Shown here one piece after another: positions 30,707-40,207 of a stretch of DNA of 45,581 bases. The notes under the pieces were generated by a model. It did not search any database. It worked only from the letters and a program-made list of their open reading frames with translations, and was not told the DNA's origin. This stretch comes from Zygnema cylindricum. Taxonomy: Eukaryota; Streptophyta; Zygnematophyceae; Zygnematales; Zygnemataceae. Position numbers and translations under genes: made by a program. The number at the start of each line of letters is the position of its first letter. The first letter of the stretch is position 1. The stretch is from the NCBI GenBank assembly GCA_037447655.1, contig JBBHKE010001394.1:1-45581 (forward strand). The letters are read 5' to 3'.

Positions 30707-32195
30707 TGTTGTTTTTGAAGATTTATTTTCGTGCGTACGCGACGTTTCATGCGTACAACATTTCGTGCGTACTTGACGCGATTTTTTAATGCGTAAGTAC
30801 TCATAAAATTTAGTGTGGAGGTTTGAATGGATTTGCGGATTGGGGAAGAAAATGTTTGATTTTCTTTATGAACGTACAGAATTTAACTGAAGTGACGCGA
30901 ACAAACATTTGTAAAAGTACGGTTTGCGTAAGGAGAAATGGACGGCGGATCGCGAAGTGATCCGACGTTTAATATACGCAACGTTTAAAGTGTACATCGA
31001 TCGTACGGAAGATAATGCGACAGGTGGCATTTATAAAAAAGGACGCCACTGGTACGTAAAATCTATTTTGGACTGGTGTACCTTTATTTCGGCAGGCGTC
31101 ATTTATGACGAAGTACGTGGATGCGCTACAAAACAGATTTGGATGGTACGATATCATTTCATTAAGTGGATTGAAGTGGCACGTGGCGCGACATCGAGGG
31201 TGCCGAATAAGAGTGACGACGGTGGATATAGGCCGCCGTTATTATTCAAGTAGTGGTGACGCGAAATCGCGTCAATCACACGATGTTTATTTTGGACGGC
31301 CTGGATTGTTTTACGCAATTCGAGGAGTTTCGTTGATTGACTCAGATGACTCAGCATAAGATTTTGTGAGATTGTGTGTACTTGAAAATATTTGGAACAA
31401 CATTTCTTTGTCTTATTTGCATTAATAAATTAGTGTTGATTATGACGTTTGTATTTACATGGTCAATTAGGGTTTCGACAGTTTAATTTGTGTGTGTAAA
31501 ATATTGTACTTGTAGACAAGTGTACGGTTACATTGCTTGACTCTCAGGTGGACGCTTACGATTAGTTACTCTTACTAGAAGGTTATTATGCGTAAATAGG
31601 ATTTAGTGACAGTTACGTAATTTACATTGGTTATTTTGACACTTAGTGATTCGTTGACAGCTCACAAGTGTATATATAGGAATGAGCTTTGTTTGGAATT
31701 AATCATCAATGCTTAGCGTGAAAAGTATGAACCAAAGATGTAGTAATTTAGGGTTGCCGATTAGGTCATGCACTTAAGTGATACATTTGTTATTTGATTA
31801 TACTTTTGTGATATTGCATTCATTTATTATTATTGTTTATATATGTTATTAACATATATTTGTTTGTCATGCATTGTTTATGCATTTGTCCTAGGGGGAG
31901 TTGTGATTTTCACGGAACCCTAGTTGTTGTTTAATGCATCTGTGTGTGTATGCATTCTGTTGCGTCTGTGTACGCTTGGTTAATGCATCTGTGTATGCAT
32001 TTTGTTGCGTCTGTGTACGCATTGTTTTAGGGTGAGTTGTGATTTTCACGGATCCCTAATTGTTGTTTAATGCGTCTGTGTACGCATTGGGAGGGTGCAC
32101 ATCTCAATATGATTGTTCATTAGCCTAGCTTTGCTTACCTTTTTGCATGATAGTTTAGGTGGCTTCTGCGGTCTATTTTAGACCAAATAACAACA
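30707..32195 (+). mobile_element. Second family-3 LTR (solo), no clear TSD
   Basis: TGTTGTTTTTGAAG (30707) to ATAACAACA (32195), about 1489 bp. It aligns with 25598-26944 over most of its length: the GGATCGCGAAGTGATCC hairpin (now one mismatch), ACGCTTACGATTAG, TATATATAG at 31671-31679 and TTTTGCATGATAGTTT. Flanks AACTA and ATGCC do not match, so it is either old or the product of recombination between elements. It has an additional palindrome TGACGCGA-AA-TCGCGTCA at 31257-31274. Confidence 0.8.
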
Positions 32196-32734
32196 ATGCC
32201 AAAAACCATGTATTCAAAAATATTAGTACGTTGAAAAAAGACGAAAAAAAAGGGTGGATTCAAAAATAGAGCCGAAAATAAAGTCATTGACATTTTGATG
32301 TCTGTGGAAAAGGAAGTTGTGGAATGGGGAAAGGAGAATGATAAAGAAGAAATGAAAAAGAAGAGGTAAAGATGTGGAGGAGAGAGAAAGGAGTAGGGAA
32401 AGGGAAGATAGAGAGGGAGTAGAAGGAGAGGCAGCGATAGGAAAAAATAGAAGTAGCTTTAGGGAAAGGGGAGAGGTAGAGAGTGAGGAAAGGTAGAGGT
32501 AGAGATTGGAAAAAAAGATATGTGGGCATAAGGAAAAAGGAAAGGTACACATGGGAAAAAAGGATGGGGAAAAGAAAGAGGCAAAGATGATGAAAGAGGT
32601 GAGGCAGAGGTTAGTAAAAGGGAGAAAAAAGGTTAGAAAAATGAGAGTTGTTGAGCTGGGTAAAAGGAAGAGGTAGGAACGAATAAATTTGAACAGATTT
32701 ATGTCAGTTTTATTCGTAAAGGTGGGATTCATAC
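32196..32734. repeat. Purine-rich low-complexity tract (intron 4 side of protease gene)
   Basis: GGAAAAGG/GAGAGG-rich between about 32284 and 32670. The minus-strand open frames here (such as 32223-32816) are mostly low-complexity artefacts, though the upper end of that frame overlaps protease exon 4 in a wrong frame. Confidence 0.7.
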
Positions 32735-35689
32735 TTATTGCAATTAGTTTTTTTCCAGTTTTGACCAATCTGACAAGTTCCACGAAATTTTGTCGGAGGC
32801 GAAGGTATTCCAACATCGCTAAAACTTAGATGTTCAGGCCATATTCCTGAAGTCAATAAAAAAAACAAAAAATATTTAGATACCTTTTAACCTCTTAAAA
32901 GATATCTCTCTTTGCAACAAGCAAAGAAACCATCACTTCATTGTCTTCATTTGGACTCGTTTGGACTTTTCTAAACTAATTTGGACAATTTTGGACTTGT
33001 CTTTATTTATCTCTTGAAGTACGTTTCTTAAGCGCAAAATACTCAAACGGAAAAAATTGTTGCAAACCACCAGATTATTCATTTGTTTCTTGTTACTTTA
33101 AGTAGTTATGATTTCAGTTAGCACACTGAAATCCAAAAGGGCGATAACCATGCCGGATCCATTTGTTTTCGAGTAAAGCCCTGGAGGAATATCGGTTTTC
33201 GGATTGTTTAACCCCAAATAAGTTGGAGTATATATGGTTAAAAGCTTATATTTTATCTGTGGTCTCACAGAAACCACTTCATCCATTCCTGTGAATCAGC
33301 AACTCCCAAAAAAAAAAGTTAGAAGAAAGTGAAATTTGAAAATAACTTACATGTTATTAAGTGACTTCAAAATTTGCAAAGATTTCCGAACCCGCCGTTT
33401 GTGAGAAGTCGAAATCCCACAACTTTTCTATCCGATGATAAGTGATCTTCAAATGATTTTACAGATTTACAAGATAAATGGTGAAAACTATAATTTGTTT
33501 CGCAAATTCGAATGATCTTCTAACTTTTCCATGAATATCCTTTGAATCTTAACATAGTTTGCTTTGAAGTTTACTTAGTTTTCATAAATTTATTCAAAAG
33601 ATGCAAGAAAGTACAGTCAAATACCGAAAAGAATAGTGGATATTGGGCAATCTGATCCCCCTATCAAGTATCAAGATTGACAAATGATTTAGTGATTCAA
33701 TAATAGTACACCGCGAATTGTTACTAGCGTCAAGGTTTTTTTCGCCACTTAAAACATTTTTTCTCCGTACACACTTGTCGGATTGTGGATCTGACGGTTG
33801 CAATTGAAAGGTAACATTTTCAGCTTCCGATTGGCCGTCTAAAATTGAAAATCCAACAAGTGTATAGATATTTTAAGTGGCGAAAAAAACCTTGACGCTA
33901 ATAACGATTCGCAGTGTAACTTCCTATGTCTTGAAAGAATTTTGGAAATAAAAAAAACGTACAAATGGGACTAGTGACTAATTTAATGAATCCATAAATA
34001 GTGAAGAGAGAATAGAAGTACACACCTTGAAGTGCTTTTTTTTGCTCAGGTGAAAGTCTGACGGCAAATCCATTCATTGAATTTACATAATTGTACAAAA
34101 CAAATTTCGATCTGCGGACATCGAAACAGTTGAATCCTCCAATCCGTTATACGAAAATAAAATATGACGAGAAAAAATACAATAATCTTGTTTAAACCTC
34201 ACAGCAAATTTGATAATCAGTCGATGAGCTTTCAAATTTGGAAATAAAATCCAACCAAATCACAAACACAGAAGTGATCGAGCACGATTTCTGAAGATTA
34301 GATGTTCAATTTCAGATGAACAACGCACATTATACAATATTCAGCGTTCAAATGTTCTATGATCAAATTTTAATGTTCAGTAAACAATGTCCAATGTCCA
34401 ATGTTCAATGTCCAATGTTCAATGTCCAATGTTCAATTTTCAATGTCCAATGTCCAATTGTCAATTGCCAATGTCCGATTTCCAATTTCCAATTTCCAAT
34501 ATCCGATGTCCAATGTCCAATGACCAATGTCTAATGCCCAATGTTCAATTTCCAATGTACGATGTCCGATTTTCAATGTACAATTTCTATATGCATCATC
34601 GAATCAACTTGCCCATTCCTAAGTCAATTGTCCAAATTTCAATGTCCAATGTGCACTGTCCAATCTCCAATGTCCGTTGTTCCACGTGTAATGGCCAATT
34701 TCCAACACCTGAAGTCCAGCGCCCAATGTCCCGTGCTCCATGTCCAATGTTCTATGTCCAAAGCATGTATTTCAATGTCTAATGTCAAATGTCCAATGTC
34801 TAATGTCTAATGTCCAATGTCTACTGCCTAATGTCTAATGTCTAATGTCTAATGTCCAATGTCTAATGTCAACTGTCTAATGTCTACTATCCAATGTCTA
34901 ATGTCAAATTCGCAATGTCTAATGTCATATGTCCAATATCTAATGTCAGATGTCCAATGTCTAATGTCAAATGTCCAAGGTCCAATGTGCACTGTCCAAT
35001 AACCACTGTCAATTGTCCAATTTGCAGTGTGAAATAACCGATGTTCGGTTTCTAATGTCAAATTTCCAATGTCTAATGTCCAATGGCTTATTCGCAATGT
35101 GCTATGTCCAATGACAAGCGCTCAATGTCTAATGACTTATTTCCAATGTCCAATATCCTACGTCCAATATCCAAGTATTGAAGTAAAGCACTTCACTCTT
35201 CAATGATGAAGCATTGAAAAGTAAAACCGGTATGATATTAAAATTTTGACGGTATTATATTGCACAATATGCGAAGCTTCATACTTTATTTTCAATACTC
35301 AATGAGCAGTTTCCTGTGTGTCAATATTCACTCCTTTATGATCACACGTTCAATTATTCACTATTCTCTATTAAATATTAAATATTAAATATTTTCTGTC
35401 CGAGGTTCCATGATTATTAAACGTCGGGAGGGAGATTTTAGACCACTCACTGCACATCGGCGCGTTCCAAAACTTTCATTTGCCGCGAAATCATAGCGGC
35501 GGTATAGCTCTCTACCGAAGCCTTTGATTGGCGGATGGTGGGATTTAGCTGTACGGCCAGCGGCAGAGCTGGGCCACGCATTTGTACTATGTACGTCGGA
35601 AGGTTCTTGTCGTTTTCCGCAATGACCGCATGGATTTCGATTGCCATAAGGAGAAGTGACAAACACAAAGGTAGGAAAACGAAAACCAT
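32735..35689 (-). CDS. Subtilisin-like serine protease (S8, plant SBT type), 5' four exons
   Basis: Exons 35451-35689, 34026-34111, 33127-33288 and 32735-32846, joined by GT-AG introns in compatible phases, encode 199 codons without a stop. The ATG at 35689 has A at -3 and G at +4. Residues 1-24 form a signal peptide. The I9 propeptide runs about 32-117 (TYIVQMRG; LYNYVNSMNGFAVRLS; MDEVVSVRP). The S8 start has YTPTYLGL, the presumed catalytic Asp 161 in ALLDFRIWPEH, then LSFSDVGIPSPP and KFRGTCQIG. Plant subtilases are secreted proteases, usually 700-800 residues; His and Ser blocks are not found, so the gene is partial, very long, or broken by the LTR at 30707. Multiple introns suggest an SBT2-like clade. 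The D-T-G motif reads D-F-R: divergent or decaying. Confidence 0.8.
33707..33918. mobile_element. TA-type MITE, copy 4, inside protease intron 2
   Basis: 212 bp with ends TACACCGCGAATTGTTACTA and the reverse-complement type CTAATAACGATTCGCAGTGTA. The interior is CGCCACTTAAAACAT...CCGTACACACTTGTCGGATT with a second inverted CACTTAAAA block, shared with 38031 and 43625 (second subfamily). Confidence 0.8.
34385..35174. repeat. Degenerate heptamer array (AATGTCC)n in protease intron 1
   Basis: About 790 bp of imperfect 7-bp units AATGTCC / AATGTCT / AATGTTC / AATTTCC. As 7 is not a multiple of 3, it creates long false frames on both strands (such as 34316-34810 and 34849-35097) that are not genes. 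The array fills most of the 1339-bp intron 1. Confidence 0.9.
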
Positions 35690-35732
35690 ATTTTTTGGAG
35701 TGGAGTGGGAGGAGGAAGCGAAGGGAGGAGGA

Positions 35733-35740
35733 AACAAAGG
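35733..35740 (-). promoter_or_regulatory. Possible TATA box of protease gene
   Basis: CATAAAAA on the minus strand, about 45 bp upstream of the ATG, between the start codon and the hAT-like MITE. Weak consensus. Confidence 0.3.
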
Positions 35741-35776
35741 TTTTTATGGAGTCTTATGATTTATGAATGTCGGGAG

Positions 35777-36322
35777 CATAGTTCAAAAGTAGGTGAAAGT
35801 AGGCCCATACAATATGCCTATTTTATGCAAAACATACAATATGCCCTTAACACCCATATTGTATTGGTCAAAAAATGAAAATAAATAGTTACATGGTTGA
35901 GTTGCACATCGATCGATATAGAATTAAACATCATGTCTAAATTTTGAAAAAAAATCGGACAAAAAAAACAATTTCTGTGAGTTTTGAGGTAAAACTTATT
36001 TAAACCGTTAGATTCAGACGATCGGACGGTCTCTGATCAGAGTAGTGATCTAAGAAGATCACATGAAAAGCCCATAATACAACTTACGATAGGATTATCT
36101 GTCATATTAGCGTCTGCAATTTTGAACGTCCGCGTGTTTTAGTTCGCTAAAAAAATTCGTCCGTCGGCGTGCGCTGAACTATGATCATACGTCAGATTCG
36201 TACGTTCGTACAAGAGTGTCCACAACGAACACCCATACAGTATGCCTAGTCTCACGAGTTTAGTGCCAAGTTTTGTGCGCCTACCAAAGGCCTACAATAA
36301 AAACGCCTACTTTTGAACTATG
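35777..36322. mobile_element. hAT-like MITE with 8-bp TSD GTCGGGAG
   Basis: 546 bp with terminal repeats CATAGTTCAAAAGTAGG and CCTACTTTTGAACTATG, flanked by GTCGGGAG at 35769-35776 and 36323-36330. The 8-bp duplication and C-A-initiated short TIR fit hAT. A direct copy of the motif ACCCATA(C)..TATGCC occurs near both ends. There is no coding capacity. It inserted 87 bp upstream of the protease ATG. Confidence 0.88.
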
Positions 36323-36330
36323 GTCGGGAG

Positions 36331-36630
36331 TGAAGGAAAGAAGTCGAGCGGGATTTTATATTTTTATTACGAGGTATTTTCGACGTAAATCCGTACAAAT
36401 TTAAAAGGCGCTACGTGATTGGACGGAAAATGTGAACGTACTTTTAAAAAAAAAATGTTTAAAGTAGTTGTAAGAAATGAACGTGTACTATTTCGTGCGC
36501 GTACTGTACGGGACACATTGTGTCAAAAAATACGATTCCGTCATATGCACGGTTAAAAAGCAAATTTTAAACCAAATTTTGTACCGAAATGTTTAAAAAA
36601 AAAAAAATCTAAGGAAGGAAACTCTCTTAC
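36331..36630. other. Upstream flank of protease gene, unassigned
   Basis: Before the hAT insertion this was contiguous with the sequence at 35768. No gene. CATTGTGTC and several GTAC sites are visible but no clear promoter. Confidence 0.35.
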
Positions 36631-37432
36631 GGTAACCTTCCATCAGGCGAAAAGTGGGGTTGTTTACTGGAGAAAGTACCCTTCCGTACTAGGTCGTACT
36701 GTGTTTTTTTTTTTTTTTACAAAAGATGTTTACTAAAAATTCGTTGAGATTCTCCAGACTTCTTGGAGAAAAACACCACCGTCCGATTTTCAATTTTCGA
36801 CGCAAACGCTTCTTGTTTCCAGTACGTAGCTAGTCTCCTCCGACTGTCCTCGAGAGGAGAGTTTGTGATTACTGGACGCGTGTTTAGGTCCACTTGTAAA
36901 GTCAGAGTCGATCCACGACAGACGTGAAGCAATAAACTTACATGTGGCAAATGGAGTGTACCGTGTGACATCAAAGCTCGCCTGTTTGACGACAAAAAAA
37001 TCTTGGTTGTATAGCCAGCCTGTTCGACGACAAAAAAAACTTGGTTGTAAGACATCCTGTGACGTCTCCTTCATAAATGTGCGATACAGCGATTCACGTT
37101 CAAATGGTACATTCTTGGACATTTGTACAAACTTAAATTTTGCAACGGTTTTCGTGGCCGTTGATACCACAACAACCCTAAGAACGTTCAGATTGTACAT
37201 TAGCGTGACGCTACTAGATATTTTAATCGGCGTCTGCCCGTACACATACGCAGCTGCGATTTTGTCCTTTTGGAAATGATGATTATTCCCGGGCGGCTCA
37301 ACAGGTCCTACGTGGTACCAATCGCAATCTAACACCTCATTCACTGGCACGACCTGATGGAAGGGTGTTACAAATATTACTGCCAGTAAACGTGTTCGTA
37401 CGATTACTGGGAACGCCTGATGGAAGGTTACC
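36631..37432. mobile_element. Non-autonomous TIR element, GGTAACCTTCCATCAGGCG ends
   Basis: 802 bp with perfect 19-bp inverted ends at 36631-36649 and 37414-37432. Flanks CTTAC and CTTAG agree in four of five bases, too little to assign a superfamily. An additional internal copy GACCTGATGGAAGGGTGTTAC lies at about 37350. The interior contains a tandem duplication of CCTGTTCGACGACAAAAAAA (about 36980 and 37020). The minus frame at 36790-37350 is unsupported. Confidence 0.65.
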
Positions 37433-38030
37433 CTTAGCTGTCCAATGAATTGGAACTCTAGAAGGTCATTGAGCCATTGAGCTTCGTGCCTTTTTTTTTT
37501 TTACTTTCTACCTTATTTTTTTTTTTTGTTTTCTTCGGTCTAGATTTCCCGCGTCCATCTCAATCATCGCTTTGTCGCCACGTAGGCTTGAACACATTAA
37601 CAAAAGTCAAAGCTCGTCCAAGCGTACAATCCCCATTGGTCAAAAAAAAATCGAGCCTACATTCTGTACGTAAGTTCTGTAAAGAAAAAAAAAAAAAAAA
37701 AAATATGTAAAGCGTACGATCTCACTTGTGCGAATAAAAAAATTCAAACAACCTAAACCAGTAAAACCAAAAAAAAAAAAGCGCGACAAACCACGGAGGA
37801 AAAACTGGAAAAAAAGGTATGCGAAGGGAGCGTGACAGTTTATCCGCCGGACAAAGATTTTTTGGCGGATTGTCGTGGATTTTGCATCCACTTGTACAAA
37901 GGTACGAGATAATAATACGTGCGAATCTTTTCATTGGCTGATTATTTTGGCAGTTATGTTATTTGTCCAATGCGACGGTTGTACACGACCAGTACAGTAC
38001 GGTGGGTGATTACAGTACATAAAAGTACAG
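37433..38030. other. Unassigned DNA with homopolymer runs
   Basis: Long T and A runs (37491-37525, 37686-37705). No protein-like frame. Several GTAC clusters just before 38031 (GTACAGTAC, GTACAT, GTACAGTAC). Confidence 0.4.
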
Positions 38031-38254
38031 TACAACCGTGAATCGTTTTTTTGAGTTAATGTTTTTTTCGCCACTTAAAACATCTTTTCTTCGTACACAC
38101 TTGTCGGATTGTGGAGCTGACGGTGGAGATTGAAAGGTAAGATTCTCAGCTTCCGATTGGCGGTCTCTAACTGAAAATTGGACAAGTGTGTACGGAGAAA
38201 ATATGTTTTGAGTGGCTAAAAAATTTATTAACCCTAATAGCGATTCAAGGTGTA
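38031..38254. mobile_element. TA-type MITE, copy 5 (second subfamily)
   Basis: 224 bp, TACAACCGTGAATCG...CGATTCAAGGTGTA. The interior CGCCACTTAAAACATCTTTT and CCGTACACACTTGTC matches 33707-33918. Confidence 0.75.
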
Positions 38255-38519
38255 CTCTACCGTCCTCCTTAGTCTTTGGGACGGTGGTTATGTGCTAGCT
38301 GGACGGCGCGATTGCTTCGCGGATGCGTTAAAATAAAAACATCGGACGGTCAATGAACAAAACCATATAGCTTTAGCACACTGCTTAATCGACACGTGTG
38401 ACGGTTGTTCAACCGCTAAAATCCGCGAATTGTTTCACATCTTTTGTCGGTGACAGGAACCTAAACGTCCTAAGTACTGTACCTAACCGAGATACACACA
38501 ACCGAAACTTATCCTACAG

Positions 38520-39080
38520 GCGAAGTTAATCGACGCGCGAACCAAAACGAACAAAACCAACAACATTTTGGCGCACTGAATCCGAACGTACGAGACGAGA
38601 CGAAGCGACACACTCGGCTGAACACTAAGCCGATATTCGCACAGTACACCGTGAATCGTTATTAGGGTATTGAACGCTAATTCGGTTCCCTAATTTTTTT
38701 TCCAAATTCTCAAATAGAATTATCCATACTATTTAAAAAAAAACCTAATTCCTAATTAGAGTAAACGATTTCTTTGAAAATTTCCAAATTCCCAATTAGC
38801 GTTAATAACGGTAATTATTCCTATACGCTAAAAAAAACTTCTACGCTAATAACGATTCAAGGTGTACCAAACCTTACAAATAATCATAATAATAAATCAA
38901 TAATAATAATGATAGCAATCGGAATAACAATCATAATTACAAACAATAATAACAATATTAATACTAGTGATATTACTAATAATAGTAATAATAATAATAA
39001 TCTAACAAAAGATAAAGATTTTTTTGCAATTATGAATTATTGACACAAAATTCAAGCTCGTTTTTTTTTTATGAAAGTTC
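38520..39080. repeat. Direct repeat unit, left copy (partner at 41945-42270)
   Basis: Shares TGAATCCGAACGTACG, AACACTAAGCCGATATTCGC, an AAT/AATCAT-rich simple repeat and an ATGAATTATTGACAC-type tail with 41945-42270, in the same order and orientation. A MITE (38645-38866) is inserted in this copy only. Confidence 0.65.
38645..38866. mobile_element. TA-type MITE, copy 6, with paralogous empty site
   Basis: 222 bp, TACACCGTGAATCGTTATTA...CTAATAACGATTCAAGGTGTA. It is absent at the corresponding point of the repeat copy near 42016, where TTTGCACA runs on directly. Confidence 0.78.
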
Positions 39081-39269
39081 TTTTTTGGTTAGAATACTGG
39101 TAAAATCGGCGGAGCAGCCGATATCACGTTTTGTTTCAGTTGACGTTGAATTAAATTCAGTCCATTTTAGGTTGTAGTTTAAGTTGTGGAAACGTTTCGG
39201 TTGGTTTGAAGTTTGTTTCGACTATTGTTACGTCATCAACTTTGTTTAGTCCTGTACGGCAGTTAGTAA

Positions 39270-40046
39270 GGGTGCGTCTCCATGTACTTGAAACTTAGAG
39301 AAAACAATTTGTTTTTTAGCGCAGATCCGGCGGACCCGGATTTCGGGTGTCCCTATGTGTAACAACGACATAGTTACTTAAGCATGTGACGATTGTATAC
39401 GCTGACAATGACCGTGACGGCTGTCAACGTCTACAATTTGTGATGACGCACGCTATTTTTTGTAGCACGTTGTGACGTCGCATGAGTTTTCGTGACATTG
39501 TAGACGTCCCGCCATCCAGCCTGTGCCGTTTCACGGTTGAGGAAGATGCACTTTGCCTTTGCGTCTCTTGTCCGCGCGACGTGAAATGGCATCGGATCTT
39601 GAGACCCCTGGCGAAATAAAATCCGTACCAGGCGCAAACGGACAAAACCAAACAAATTATGTACTTTGCTTTGTCGTACCTGAACGCAAACGGACAAAAC
39701 ATAGCGGATCGTGCACTTTTCGTCGTCGCTTAAATTCTTTTGAAATTTCTTGGAAATTCCTTACACGAGCGACTACGTGTTTTTATTTGCTTTTCGAAAA
39801 ATCTTTGTTTTAAAACACATCTTCCTTGTGTTTTAAAGAAAAGTTTGAAGATGACATTTTTTGCGTGGCCGTGGGTCGAAGAACACAAAACGACAATATG
39901 TAGTACATCTTAAATTCAATGATGACGCAATATGTACTTCTCATTTTTTCTTTTTTTTGTACGGTTGAAACTTACGCGGAACGGCTCTAAGTTTTACAGG
40001 AAAACGATAGAAAAAAACCCTTACTTAGGCACATGGAGACGCACCC
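39270..40046. mobile_element. PIF/Harbinger-like element, type B, TSD TAA
   Basis: 777 bp, GGGTGCGTCTCCATGT...ACATGGAGACGCACCC, with TAA on both sides (39267-39269, 40047-40049). It is homologous, in inverted orientation, to 40208-41934. No transposase; short overlapping frames on both strands only. Confidence 0.88.
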
Positions 40047-40207
40047 TAATATAGTGCGTAAGACCTAGTAATTTAGTGCGTATGACCTATCTTGTCCAGT
40101 TTCGGTTTAGTGCGCGCCATTCTGATTTCGGCGCGAGAGTGACTTGTTAGGCGCACATCCGCTCGTGGACTTCGGCCGACTTAAGTCATTTCTCTCTTGT
40201 GGAGTTA

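Noticed and set aside
32223-32816. 197-codon minus-strand frame
   Set aside because: Mostly the antisense of a purine-rich tract. Only its upper end overlaps protease exon 4, in a different frame from the protease reading.
34316-35097. Long open frames (about 70-130 codons, both strands) with MSNVQCP-like heptad peptides
   Set aside because: They are translations of the degenerate 7-bp DNA repeat, appear in several frames and strands, and lie in an intron.
34385-35174. Interstitial telomere repeat
   Set aside because: The unit is 7 bp but the sequence AATGTCC is not a telomere motif (TTTAGGG or variants).
36790-37350. 186-codon minus-strand ORF in the TIR element as a transposase
   Set aside because: No DDE/D, zinc finger or other transposase motif, and it spans an internal tandem duplication. 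Treated as chance.
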